Origin: Lentzea fradiae
GTDB lineage: Bacteria; Actinomycetota; Actinomycetes; Mycobacteriales; Pseudonocardiaceae
Direction of reading: 5' to 3'
Assembly (NCBI RefSeq): GCF_900100955.1
Contig: NZ_FNCC01000010.1
Span: 98,674 to 162,673, forward strand
DNA: 64,000 bases
The notes beneath the pieces were generated by a model. It saw only the letters and a list, made by a program, of their open reading frames with translations, was not told the DNA's origin and ran no database searches. Below, in pieces: positions 19,515 to 26,791 of this stretch (position 1 is the stretch's first letter; every line of letters starts with the position of its first letter). Position numbers and translations under genes: made by a program.

Positions 19515-19739
19515 GTGGCTATCTCGGCGAACCTGGACAAGCAGCTCGACAAGGCTTACGAGGGCCTGACCCTGTCCGAGGTGCTGGACGCGCCCGTCGC
19601 CGCACTGTCCGGAGTCAGCGAGGGCGACGCGGAGAAGCTCGGCGCCGCCTTCGGCATCAAGACCGTCCGCGATCTGGGCACCAGCAAGTACTTCACGCTC
19701 GCCGCCGCCCTCGTCGCGCTGGAGAACTCCGCCAAGTGA
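19515..19739 (+). CDS. Small conserved protein with helix-hairpin-helix-like motif
   Basis: The 74-residue protein starts with GTG at 19515 after GAAGGGA. Its core LSGVSEGDAEKLGAAFGIK and TVRDLGTSKYF resembles helix-hairpin-helix repeats (GVSEGDAEKL, then GIKTVRDL). The same small protein is widespread in actinobacteria and some other bacteria, without an assigned function. DNA or nucleotide binding is an inference from the motif only. It is monocistronic and ends in two hairpins. Confidence 0.75.
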   Translation: MAISANLDKQLDKAYEGLTLSEVLDAPVAALSGVSEGDAEKLGAAFGIKTVRDLGTSKYFTLAAALVALENSAK

Positions 19740-19743
19740 CGCT

Positions 19744-19811
19744 CGGGTGACCGCCGTGATCGGTCACCCGCAACGAAAAACGCTCGGCCGGGGTCAACCC
19801 GGCCGAGCGTT
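19744..19811. terminator. Tandem terminator hairpins
   Basis: CGGGTGACC (19744-19752) pairs with GGTCACCCG (19762-19770). Then AACGCTCGGCCGGG (19779-19792) pairs with CCCGGCCGAGCGTT (19798-19811), flanked by AAAAA before and TTCTT after. The second is symmetrical in its A and T tracts, so it can end transcription from both this gene and the converging GlsB-type gene. Confidence 0.85.
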
Positions 19812-19855
19812 CTTCGCCGGCTCAGCAGCGGAGCCGTTGCGCGTGGTCCTTGTGG

Positions 19856-20122
19856 TTACCGCCGCACGCTCGTGCGGTTGCGGCCGGAGATGCTCTCCGC
19901 GACGCCGATGAGCAGCACGGAGGCGATCACGGCGACGATGAAGCCCAGCACGTTCAGCTCGAAGATGTCACCGGTGCCGAGCAGGTTCGCGATGGTGCCG
20001 CCGATGACGGAGCCGACCAGCCCCAGCAGCAGCGTCGCCACGATGCCGAGGTTCTGCTTGCCGGGCTTGATCAGCCGGGCGAGCGCGCCGATGATCAGTC
20101 CGGCGACGATGAAACCGATCAC
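19856..20122 (-). CDS. GlsB/YeaQ/YmgE-family membrane protein
   Basis: This small protein of 88 residues has three hydrophobic helices rich in glycine (FIVAGLIIGALARL, GLVGSVIGGTIANLL, GFIVAVIASVLLIGVA), the hallmark of transglycosylase-associated/GlsB proteins. GTG 20122 is supported by AGGAGG six bases upstream. Related proteins are stress-induced, but no molecular activity is proven. It lies 38 bases downstream of the CDF transporter gene and may be cotranscribed. Confidence 0.85.
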   Translation of the reverse strand: MIGFIVAGLIIGALARLIKPGKQNLGIVATLLLGLVGSVIGGTIANLLGTGDIFELNVLGFIVAVIASVLLIGVAESISGRNRTSVRR

Positions 20123-20160
20123 GTCAGCCTCCTGGTAGTCGATTGCCTTGCTGCACCGGG

Positions 20161-21102
20161 CTACCCGGGAAGTTGATCGTCCAACCTTCCGGTGGGCCGG
20201 AGCACGTCCGGTTCGAGGTAGATCACACGGGCGATCGGGACGGCGGCGCGCACCCGCCGCTCGGCGGCGTCGATGGCCGCCGCGATGTCCGCGCCCGAGG
20301 CCGACCTGCCGATGGCGACCTTGGCGGCGACCAGGAGCTCGTCGGGGCCGAGGTGCAGCGTGCGCATGTGGATCACCGACTCCACGCCGTCGCCCGGCAG
20401 CGCACCGGCGATCGCCGCCTGGTGCTCGCGGCTCGCGCTCTCGCCGATGAGCAGCGACTTCATCTCCACCGCCAGGATCGCGGCGATGATGATCAGCAGG
20501 AGGCCGATCATCGCGGTGCCCGCGGCGTCCCAGCGGCCCTCGCCGGTGACGAGGGTCATCGTCACGCCCAGCAGCGCGAACAGCAGGCCGCACAGGGCGC
20601 CCAGGTCCTCCAGCAGGATGACCGGCAGCTCCGGCGCCTTGGCCGTGCGGATGAACCGCGTCCAGCTGCGGGTGCCCCTGATGCGGTTCGACTCCAGCGC
20701 CGCCGTGCGCAGCGCCATCCCCTCCAGCACGACGGCGACCAGCAGGACGACGACCGGGACCCAGTGCCACGAGTCGATCGGGTGCGGGTCCGCCCACTTG
20801 TGCCACGCCTCGTAGAGCGCGAACAGGCCACCGAGGGTGAACAGCACGATCGAGACGATGAAGCCGTAGACGTACCGCTCCCGGCCGTACCCGAACGGGT
20901 GTTCCGGCGTGGCCGCCCGCTTCGCGCGCTTGCCGCCGAGCAGCAACAACGCCTGGTTGCTCGTGTCCGCCACCGAGTGCACCGCCTCGGCCAGCATCGA
21001 GGACGACGCGGTGAGCAGGAACGCGACGAACTTCGTCACGGCGATGCCCAGGTTGGCGAGCATGGCGGTGACGACGGCCTTGGTGCTTCCCTCGGTAGCC
21101 AC
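20161..21102 (-). CDS. Cation diffusion facilitator family transporter
   Basis: The 313-residue protein has six membrane helices and a cytoplasmic C-terminal domain. Metal-site features are AEAVHSVADTSNQ in helix 2 (H and D) and LLEDLGALCGL in helix 5. The basic HPFGYGRERYVYGF loop after helix 2 is typical of the ZitB/SLC30A9-like branch. It would export Zn2+ or a similar ion in exchange for protons. The start is a GTG at 21102. A MerR regulator lies directly upstream on the same strand. Confidence 0.88.
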   Translation of the reverse strand: MATEGSTKAVVTAMLANLGIAVTKFVAFLLTASSSMLAEAVHSVADTSNQALLLLGGKRAKRAATPEHPFGYGRERYVYGFIVSIVLFTLGGLFALYEAWHKWADPHPIDSWHWVPVVVLLVAVVLEGMALRTAALESNRIRGTRSWTRFIRTAKAPELPVILLEDLGALCGLLFALLGVTMTLVTGEGRWDAAGTAMIGLLLIIIAAILAVEMKSLLIGESASREHQAAIAGALPGDGVESVIHMRTLHLGPDELLVAAKVAIGRSASGADIAAAIDAAERRVRAAVPIARVIYLEPDVLRPTGRLDDQLPG

Positions 21103-21168
21103 GCCCGAACCGTAACCAGCGTGATCGACTGGCGCCGGGTGAGCGGCCGTGACGCGGGGCTTCGCCGG

Positions 21169-21567
21169 TCAGGGCAGGTAGGAGTCCGGCGGGATCTGCA
21201 GGGCGATCGTGATCAGCGAGTGGACCCTCGTGGCGATGATCGCCAGCAGGCCCTGCATCTCCGGCGCCGCGCTGTCCGCGGCCGTCTGGAGGGTCTGCAG
21301 GTCGACGTCGATGCGGTCGAGGATCGCCGTGACGTCGGCCTGCCGGGCGGTCAGCGCCGTGGAGATCTCCTCCAGGGGAACTCCGTGGACCTCCAGACGT
21401 TGGACCAGGTGGATCCGGTCGACGTCGGCGGGGGAGTAGAGGCGGTAGTTCGACGCCGTGCGCTGCGCAGGGCTGATCAGGCCCAGTGTCGTGTAGTAGT
21501 CGACGGTGCGGATGCTGACGCCGGCCCGCGCGGCCAGCTCGCCGATCTTGAGCAACGCTTCGCTCAC
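21169..21567 (-). CDS. MerR-family transcriptional regulator
   Basis: The protein of 132 residues has a MerR winged-helix domain at 5-75 (LKIGELAARAGVSIRTVDYYTTLGLISPAQR, SNYRLYSPADVDRIHLVQRL), followed by a long dimerisation helix. The C-terminal stretch has no cysteines, so it does not look like a thiol metal sensor. GTG 21567 lies five bases after GGAGGAGG; another in-frame GTG overlaps that ribosome site. It is divergent from the CNNM-like genes and precedes the CDF gene, so it may control either. Confidence 0.85.
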   Translation of the reverse strand: MSEALLKIGELAARAGVSIRTVDYYTTLGLISPAQRTASNYRLYSPADVDRIHLVQRLEVHGVPLEEISTALTARQADVTAILDRIDVDLQTLQTAADSAAPEMQGLLAIIATRVHSLITIALQIPPDSYLP

Positions 21568-21591
21568 GTGCACCTCCTCCCGAAACCATAC

Positions 21592-21607
21592 AGTGTCACG
21601 TGCTACT
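21592..21607. promoter_or_regulatory. Candidate MerR operator overlapping a -10 box
   Basis: The dyad AGTNNCACGTGNNACT spans 21592-21607 between the divergent MerR and CNNM-like genes. TACTCT (21604-21609) could be the -10 box of a rightward promoter. MerR proteins normally bind such dyads inside their target promoters. No good -35 box was found. Confidence 0.4.
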
Positions 21608-21615
21608 CTCGGGTC

Positions 21616-21705
21616 ATGCCTGATGAAGCCGATGTAGACGGCTGCAGTAGTGAGCCGGGGCGAGCCCGGCTGAACGTTGCGAGTGCCGCGGGTGCGGCAT
21701 GTTGA
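21616..21705 (+). CDS. Possible leader peptide overlapping the CNNM-like gene
   Basis: An ATG at 21616 opens a 29-codon frame (starts MPDEADVDGCSS, ends ASAAGAAC) whose TGA lies inside the first codons of the next gene. If the TACTCT box upstream is used, this ATG would be at or near the 5' end of the mRNA and be read without a leader. It could couple translation to the main gene, which has no ribosome site of its own. No relatives are recognised. Confidence 0.3.
   Translation: MPDEADVDGCSSEPGRARLNVASAAGAAC
21627..21701 (+). promoter_or_regulatory. Structured 5' leader with start-codon hairpin
   Basis: Three successive hairpins can form: AGCCG/CGGCT (21627-21643), AGCCGGG/CCCGGCT (21653-21671) and TGCCGC/GCGGCA (21684-21699). 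The last includes the A of the CNNM gene's ATG at 21699. There is no Shine-Dalgarno sequence. This suggests translation is controlled by RNA structure or by the overlapping leader frame. No known riboswitch class was recognised. Confidence 0.4.
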
Positions 21706-22997
21706 TCTTCTCCGGTCTGCTCGCGATCGTGGCGCTGACCGCCGCCACCGGGTACTTCGTGGCCCAGGAGTTCGCGTACATGGCCGTCGACCGCGGCCGG
21801 TTGCAGCAGATGTCCGAAGCCGGTGACAAGGCGGCCGGCCGCGCGCTGCGCGTGACCCAGAAGCTGTCCTTCATGCTCTCCGGTGCCCAGTTCGGCATCA
21901 CAGTCACCGCGCTGCTGGTCGGCTACGTGGCCGAGCCGCTGCTGGGCACCGGCCTTGCGAACCTGCTCGGCCTGCCCGAGTCGTTCGGCGTGCCGCTGGC
22001 GATGGCGGTGGCGCTGGTCTTCGCGACCGTCGTGCAGATGGTGCTGGGCGAGCTGCTGCCGAAGAACCTCGCGATCGCCAAGCCTGAGGCGCTGGCGAAG
22101 TGGCTGAGCTCGTCGACGCTGGTCTACCTCAAGATCGCCGGGCCGCTCGTCCGCCTGTTCGACGCCACCGCCAACAGGCTGCTCCGCGCCATCGGCATCG
22201 AGCCGGTGGAGGAGCTTCCGCAGGGCGCCACGACCGAGGACCTCAAGCAGATCGTGGAGGACGCGGGCGACCAGGGCCACCTGGACCCGGAGCTCGCCCA
22301 GCTGCTCGACCACGGCCTCGGCTTTCGCGAGCTCGTCGCGGAGCAGGCCATGACGCCGCGGGTGAACGTGCACTCGGTCCGCGCGGACGAGCCCGCGTCG
22401 CGGGTGGTCGAGCTGCTCGACACCGGGCACTCGCGGTTCCCCGTCGTGGGCAAGGACCTCGACGACATCCGGGGCGTCGTGGGGCTCGCCGAGGTGCTGA
22501 CCCTCACGCCGGAACAGCGCCCGGTCACCCCGATCGCCGACATCGCCTCGTCCGCGCTGGTCGTGCCGTCCACGCTGCCGCTGCCCGCCGTGTTGGAGAG
22601 GCTGCGCACCGAACGGCGCCAGCTGGCGTGCGTGCTCGACGAGTTCGGCGGCTTCGCCGGGATCGTCTCGCTGGAGGACCTCGCCGAGGAGCTCGTGGGA
22701 GAGATCCACGACGAGGACGACCTGGTCGAGGCCGCCATCGAGCGCGTCGACGACCGCAGGTGGCGGGTGCCCGGCCGGATGCGCCTCGACGAGATCGAGG
22801 ACGCCACCGGCGTCGAGCTGCCCGAGGACGACGCCTACGACACGGTGTCCGGCCTCGTGCTGCACCGGCTCGGCCGCACCGCCGAGGAAGGCGACGAGAT
22901 CGAGGCAGGCGACGCCACGCTGCTCGTGGCCGCGGTGTCGCGCAACGTGCCCGACACCGTCGTGCTGACCGTGAAGGTCAGGGAGGAGGCCCGATGA
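21699..22997 (+). CDS. CNNM/CorC-type transporter or hemolysin-like protein
   Basis: The 432-residue protein has an N-terminal DUF21/CNNM membrane domain (four helices, about 1-190, with VVQMVLGELLPKNLAIAKPE), then a CBS pair (about 215-335, starting VAEQAMTPRVNVHSV) and a C-terminal CorC_HlyC domain (about 350-430). Relatives move or sense Mg2+, or another divalent metal; older annotations call them hemolysins. It is coupled by an ATGA overlap to a shorter paralogue. Confidence 0.88.
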   Translation: MLIFSGLLAIVALTAATGYFVAQEFAYMAVDRGRLQQMSEAGDKAAGRALRVTQKLSFMLSGAQFGITVTALLVGYVAEPLLGTGLANLLGLPESFGVPLAMAVALVFATVVQMVLGELLPKNLAIAKPEALAKWLSSSTLVYLKIAGPLVRLFDATANRLLRAIGIEPVEELPQGATTEDLKQIVEDAGDQGHLDPELAQLLDHGLGFRELVAEQAMTPRVNVHSVRADEPASRVVELLDTGHSRFPVVGKDLDDIRGVVGLAEVLTLTPEQRPVTPIADIASSALVVPSTLPLPAVLERLRTERRQLACVLDEFGGFAGIVSLEDLAEELVGEIHDEDDLVEAAIERVDDRRWRVPGRMRLDEIEDATGVELPEDDAYDTVSGLVLHRLGRTAEEGDEIEAGDATLLVAAVSRNVPDTVVLTVKVREEAR

Positions 22998-24046
22998 GCA
23001 CCGGAACCGCACTCGGGATCTCCCTGGTCCTGCTGGCGCTGAACGCGTTCTTCGTCGCCGCCGAGTTCGCGCTGATCGCGGCCAAGAGGCACCGCCTGGA
23101 GCAGGAGGCCGAGAGCTCCAGGGCGGCCCGCGCCGCGCTCGCGGGCGTGCGCGAGCTGTCGTTGATGCTCGCCGGCGCCCAGCTCGGCATCACGCTGTGC
23201 ACGCTCGGGCTCGGCGCGCTGGCCAAGCCGGCCGTCGCCGACCTGCTCGACCCGCTGCTGCGGCTGACCGGCCTGCCGGACGCCGTCGCGTACGGCATCG
23301 CCTTCGCGATCAGCCTGGTGCTGGTGGTGTTCCTGCACATGGTCGTCGGCGAGATGGCCCCCAAGTCCTGGGCGATCTCCCACCCGGAGCGCTCGGCGCT
23401 GCTGCTGGCGCTGCCGTTCCGCGCCTTCGCGAAGTCGGTCCGCTGGGTCCTCAGCGGGCTCAACTCGACGACGAACCGCCTGCTGCGCCTGCTGAAGGTC
23501 GAGCCGCAGGACGAGCTGGCGCAGGCGCACCGGCCGGACGACCTGCGCATGCTCGTGCGCCAGTCCGGCGAGCACGGCCTCATCCCCGAGGCCCAGCAAC
23601 GACTGCTGACCCGGATGCTCCAGGTGCAGAAGACGACGCTGCGCGAGGTCATGGTGCCGATCGAGGACGTCGCGACGGTCACCGAGCACACGACGGCCCG
23701 TGCGATCGAGCGCCGCAGCCTCCAGTGCGGGCGCTCGCGGTTCCCGGTCAGGAACCTGCGCGGCGAGTTCGTCGGCCTGGTGCACATCCGCGAGGCGATG
23801 CGCGCCACGGCCGCCGGGAACGACCCCGCGGCACGGGAGCTGATGGCACCGGTCCTCACGCTGCCCGCCTCGATGCCCGTCGCCGCCGCCGTCACCGCCA
23901 TGAAGGCGGACAGGGCGCAGCTCGCGCTGGTGTCCGGCGACGACGGCGTGGCCGGCATCGCCGCGCTGGAGGACCTGCTCGAAGAGCTGATCGGCGACTT
24001 CGACGACGAGACCGACGCACCGCCCGTCGCGGTGCGGCAGAGGTAA
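22994..24046 (+). CDS. CNNM/CorC-type transporter, shorter paralogue
   Basis: The protein of 350 residues has the same layout as the preceding one: DUF21 helices (NAFFVAAEFALIAAKRHRL, VVFLHMVVGEMAPKSWAI) and a CBS pair (REVMVPIEDVATV, then VPIEDV to ELIGDFDDE). It lacks the C-terminal CorC_HlyC domain. Pairs of one long and one short CNNM protein commonly occur side by side in actinobacteria and probably act together. GGGAGGAGG precedes the ATG at 22994. Confidence 0.87.
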   Translation: MSTGTALGISLVLLALNAFFVAAEFALIAAKRHRLEQEAESSRAARAALAGVRELSLMLAGAQLGITLCTLGLGALAKPAVADLLDPLLRLTGLPDAVAYGIAFAISLVLVVFLHMVVGEMAPKSWAISHPERSALLLALPFRAFAKSVRWVLSGLNSTTNRLLRLLKVEPQDELAQAHRPDDLRMLVRQSGEHGLIPEAQQRLLTRMLQVQKTTLREVMVPIEDVATVTEHTTARAIERRSLQCGRSRFPVRNLRGEFVGLVHIREAMRATAAGNDPAARELMAPVLTLPASMPVAAAVTAMKADRAQLALVSGDDGVAGIAALEDLLEELIGDFDDETDAPPVAVRQR

Positions 24047-24072
24047 GCCCACCCACTCCCGCAGGAGGACAC

Positions 24073-25143
24073 TTGTTCAAGCGGATGCTCAGCGCGTTCG
24101 GCGTCGGCGGACCGTCCGTCGACACCGTGCTCGACTCGCCGCACGCCGCGCCCGGCCAGCACGTCACAGGCCAGGTGCGCATCCAGGGCGGCAGCGCGGA
24201 CGCTGAGATCGGCCAGGTCGTGCTGTCGCTCGTCACCCGTGTCGAGGTCGAGCACGGCGACCACGAGTACGGCGGCGTGTCGGAGTTCTTCCGGTCGATC
24301 GTCCAGCAGGGGGTGCGGGTCCCGGCCGGTCAGCTCGTGGCCATCCCCTTCCAGCTGCCGATCCCCTGGGAGACCCCGATCACCGCCGTCGGCGGCGGCC
24401 AGCTGCCCGGCATGACCGTCGGCGTGCGCACGGAGCTCGTCATCGCGGGAGCCCCGGACAAGGGCGACCTCGACCCCGTCGTGGTCCACCCGCTGCCCTC
24501 GCAGGACGCGGTGCTCACCGCGTTCGGGCAGCTCGGCTTCCAGTTCCGCAGCGCGGACGTCGAGGCGGGCCGCCTGCACGGCGTGCCGCAGGAGCTCGGC
24601 TTCTACCAGGAGATCGAGTTCTTCCCGCCCCCGCAGTTCGCGGGCGCGGTCAGCCAGGTCGAGCTGACGTTCGTCGCGAACCCGCACGAGCTGTACGTGA
24701 TCCTCGAAGCGGACAAGCGCAGCGGCATGTTCTCCTCCGGCGGGGACGCGTTCGGGCACTTCCGCGCGTCCCACCAGGAGGCGCAGGGCACCGACTGGGC
24801 CTCGGCGATCAACGGCTGGCTCGCGCAGGTCGCCCAGCGCGGCCACGCCAACCCGGCGTTCGGGGGAGGCCACGCCAACCCCGCGTTCGGGGGCGGCCAC
24901 GGCGGCTACAACCCGGCGTTCGGCGGCCAGCCCGGCTACGGCCACCAGCCCGGCTACGGCGGCCACCACGGGTACGAGCAGCACGGTCACCACGGCCAGC
25001 ACGGCCACCGCAGCGGTCCCGGCATCGGCGGGATGGTCGCGGCGGGTGCGGCCGGCGTGGTCGGCGGCATGATCCTCGGCGAGGTCGTCGAGGAGGTCTT
25101 CGAGGACGACGGCGGCGACGACTTCGCCTTCGGCGAGGAGTAG
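24073..25143 (+). CDS. Spo0M-like sporulation-control family protein
   Basis: This 356-residue protein has an arrestin-like Spo0M domain (about 1-235): TVLDSPHAAPGQHVTGQVRI, then VVLSLVTRVEVEH and IPFQLPIPWETPIT. The C-terminal third is a low-complexity Gly/His/Tyr tail (GHANPAFGG repeated three times, then YGHQPGYGGHHGYEQ), ending in an acidic EDDGGDDFAFGEE. The TTG at 24073 after AGGAGG is chosen; ATG 24085 is an alternative. Spo0M proteins influence sporulation or cell division, but their activity is unclear. It follows the CNNM pair after 26 bases and is probably cotranscribed. Confidence 0.82.
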   Translation: MFKRMLSAFGVGGPSVDTVLDSPHAAPGQHVTGQVRIQGGSADAEIGQVVLSLVTRVEVEHGDHEYGGVSEFFRSIVQQGVRVPAGQLVAIPFQLPIPWETPITAVGGGQLPGMTVGVRTELVIAGAPDKGDLDPVVVHPLPSQDAVLTAFGQLGFQFRSADVEAGRLHGVPQELGFYQEIEFFPPPQFAGAVSQVELTFVANPHELYVILEADKRSGMFSSGGDAFGHFRASHQEAQGTDWASAINGWLAQVAQRGHANPAFGGGHANPAFGGGHGGYNPAFGGQPGYGHQPGYGGHHGYEQHGHHGQHGHRSGPGIGGMVAAGAAGVVGGMILGEVVEEVFEDDGGDDFAFGEE

Positions 25144-25168
25144 CAGGCCCGTTCCCCAGCACGATCAG

Positions 25169-25201
25169 AACGCCTGTCCGGGACAGTTCCGGGCAGGCGT
25201 T
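25169..25201 (+). terminator. Rho-independent terminator after the spo0M-like gene
   Basis: A 13-bp stem (AACGCCTGTCCGG at 25169-25181 with CCGGGCAGGCGTT at 25189-25201, one G-U pair) carries a 7-base loop and is followed by TTTT. It ends the CNNM-spo0M transcript. The remaining bases up to 25447 hold no gene; a GGTTCGATTCC match on the minus strand is not part of a foldable tRNA. Confidence 0.8.
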
Positions 25202-25447
25202 TTCATGTGTTCCGGCCGAACGGACCCCGCGCTCGCCTCTCCCGGGTCCGCCCAGCTCCGAAGGCGGAATCGAACCGGAAGCAGGGGTCACCCGTAGTTC
25301 TTTAGTGGTACCGGCAATTCAGACCACGGTCCGATGTGCGGGCCGCCCCGCTGCGGTCAACTGTTCGGCGTAGATACATGATCGCGGTGGCGTTGGTGCG
25401 CCGGCCACCGTCGTGCAGAAGGTTCTGCATCGTCACCAGGAGAGTCC

Positions 25448-26092
25448 ATGAGCTTCTTGACCGACGCCCTCGAAGGGCTGGCCGGTCTGCCGCAGCCCGC
25501 CGTGCTCACGGTGACGGGAGCGCTGACACTGGCGGAGTGCACGCTCGGCGTGGGCTTCCTGGCGCCGGGGGAGAGCGCCCTGCTGCTGGCCTCGACGACG
25601 GTGACGACCGTGCCCAGGTTCCTCGTCATGTGGCTCGTGGTGTCGGTGTGCGCGATCGCCGGCGACAGCATCGGCTACTACCTGGGCCGCCGCTTCGGCG
25701 ACCGCCTGCGCGACAGCAAGCTGGTCCGCAGAGTGGGCCGTCAGCACTGGGACAAGGCGGCCGAGCTGCTGCGCACGCGCGGGGCGTGGGCGGTGTTCGT
25801 CGCCAGGTTCATGCCCGTGGTGCGCACCCTGGTCCCGGCGTCGGCGGGCGCGTCCAAGATGGAGTACCGCAAGTTCTTACCGGCCTCCGTCACGGGTGCG
25901 GTGTGCTGGTCGGCCCTGCACATCGGCATCGGCTCGGCCGCGGGCGCCTCGGCGAAGTACATCGAGTCCGTCTTCAACGGCGCGATGTGGGCACTGCTGG
26001 CCATCGCGGCGGTCGTCGGCGCGATCGTCGTGCTGCGCCGCCGCAGGCAGGCCGCCGCGGCCGAACCCAGGGAGCTGGAGGAGGTCGCCTGA
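25448..26092 (+). CDS. DedA-family membrane protein
   Basis: The 214-residue protein has about five membrane segments. The DedA core is visible: the re-entrant region GVGFLAPGESALLLAS, GDSIGYYLGRRFGDRL near 75 and FVARFMPVVRTLVPASAGAS near 118, which has the conserved arginine and proline. DedA proteins are thought to help flip lipid carriers and to maintain proton-motive force. The ATG is preceded by AGGAGAG. Confidence 0.88.
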   Translation: MSFLTDALEGLAGLPQPAVLTVTGALTLAECTLGVGFLAPGESALLLASTTVTTVPRFLVMWLVVSVCAIAGDSIGYYLGRRFGDRLRDSKLVRRVGRQHWDKAAELLRTRGAWAVFVARFMPVVRTLVPASAGASKMEYRKFLPASVTGAVCWSALHIGIGSAAGASAKYIESVFNGAMWALLAIAAVVGAIVVLRRRRQAAAAEPRELEEVA

Positions 26093-26235
26093 TCCCGCTG
26101 CGTGACGTCCGCGCGGTCGCACCACCCGAACCGGGGATCGTGCGGCCCGCACGGGCGCGTCGGCTCGTCAGAAGTGGCATTCGTGGGCAGGCTGCCACCG
26201 CATCACGACCGACGAACGCGGAAGGGAAGGACTCG

Positions 26236-26514
26236 ATGATCCGGATCGTGCCTGCCAAGGACCAGCTGGTGCGGGTGACCTGGGCGCTGCCCCGGCACGA
26301 GCCGCCGGGCCCGGTCAGCGTGGTCGGCGACTTCAACGACTGGACGCCGGGAACGACCCAGCTCCGGGCCCGCTCCAACGGCAAGCGCACCGCGGCGGTG
26401 GTGGTGCCGCGCGGCACCACCCTGCGGTTCCGCTACCTCGGCCCGAACGGCCACTGGTTCGACGACGAGGACGCGACCGCACACGACGGCGACGGCTGCC
26501 TGATCCACGTCTGA
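26236..26514 (+). CDS. Single-domain CBM48/isoamylase N-terminal-like protein
   Basis: This small protein of 92 residues is one early-set Ig-like domain: VTWALPRHEPPGPVSVVGDFNDWTPG is the classic glycogen-binding domain pattern, with FRYLGPNGHWFDDEDA after it. Normally the domain precedes a catalytic barrel in branching enzymes, but here it stands alone. It may bind glucan or regulate another enzyme; no partner is adjacent. Confidence 0.8.
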   Translation: MIRIVPAKDQLVRVTWALPRHEPPGPVSVVGDFNDWTPGTTQLRARSNGKRTAAVVVPRGTTLRFRYLGPNGHWFDDEDATAHDGDGCLIHV

Positions 26515-26525
26515 CACCCCGCCCC

Positions 26526-26740
26526 AGGCTCGCGCCCCCGCTCTCGCGCTGTTGGGCTCGCGTTGCCGGGCATGCTGCCCGGTTCGCGCTGCTGTGCTCG
26601 CCCCACCGAGTTGCTTCTCCGGGCTTGCGCTGTCGGGCTCATCCCACCGGCTCGTGCTGCCAGTTCGCCCTACCGAGCGCGTGCCTCCGGGCTCGCGCTG
26701 GCGGGCTTGCGCTACCCGTGCCGGGCGTGCGGCTGCTCCA
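26526..26740. repeat. Degenerate ~18-base GC-rich repeat tract
   Basis: About ten diverged copies of a unit close to GGGCTCGCGCTGCCGGGCT follow one another, sometimes as GGGCTTGCGCT or CGGCTCGTGCT. The tract lies directly after the CBM48-like gene and before the convergent GNAT-like gene. It does not fit any gene; open frames there are by-products of the repeat. The remaining bases to 26791 hold nothing recognisable. Confidence 0.5.
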
Positions 26741-26791
26741 CCGCCTTGGGCGTCCTACGTCGTCCGCGTGCGCAAGGGAGGTTCTCGCCGC

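Noticed and set aside
19856..21589. A 577-codon minus-strand frame covering the CDF and MerR genes
   Set aside because: Only its last 88 codons (GlsB-type protein from GTG 20122) resemble a real protein; the rest is out-of-phase with the true genes.
25241..25320. A tRNA-like GGTTCGATTCC on the minus strand
   Set aside because: The flanking bases do not form a five-pair T-stem and no acceptor, D or anticodon arms can be folded around it.
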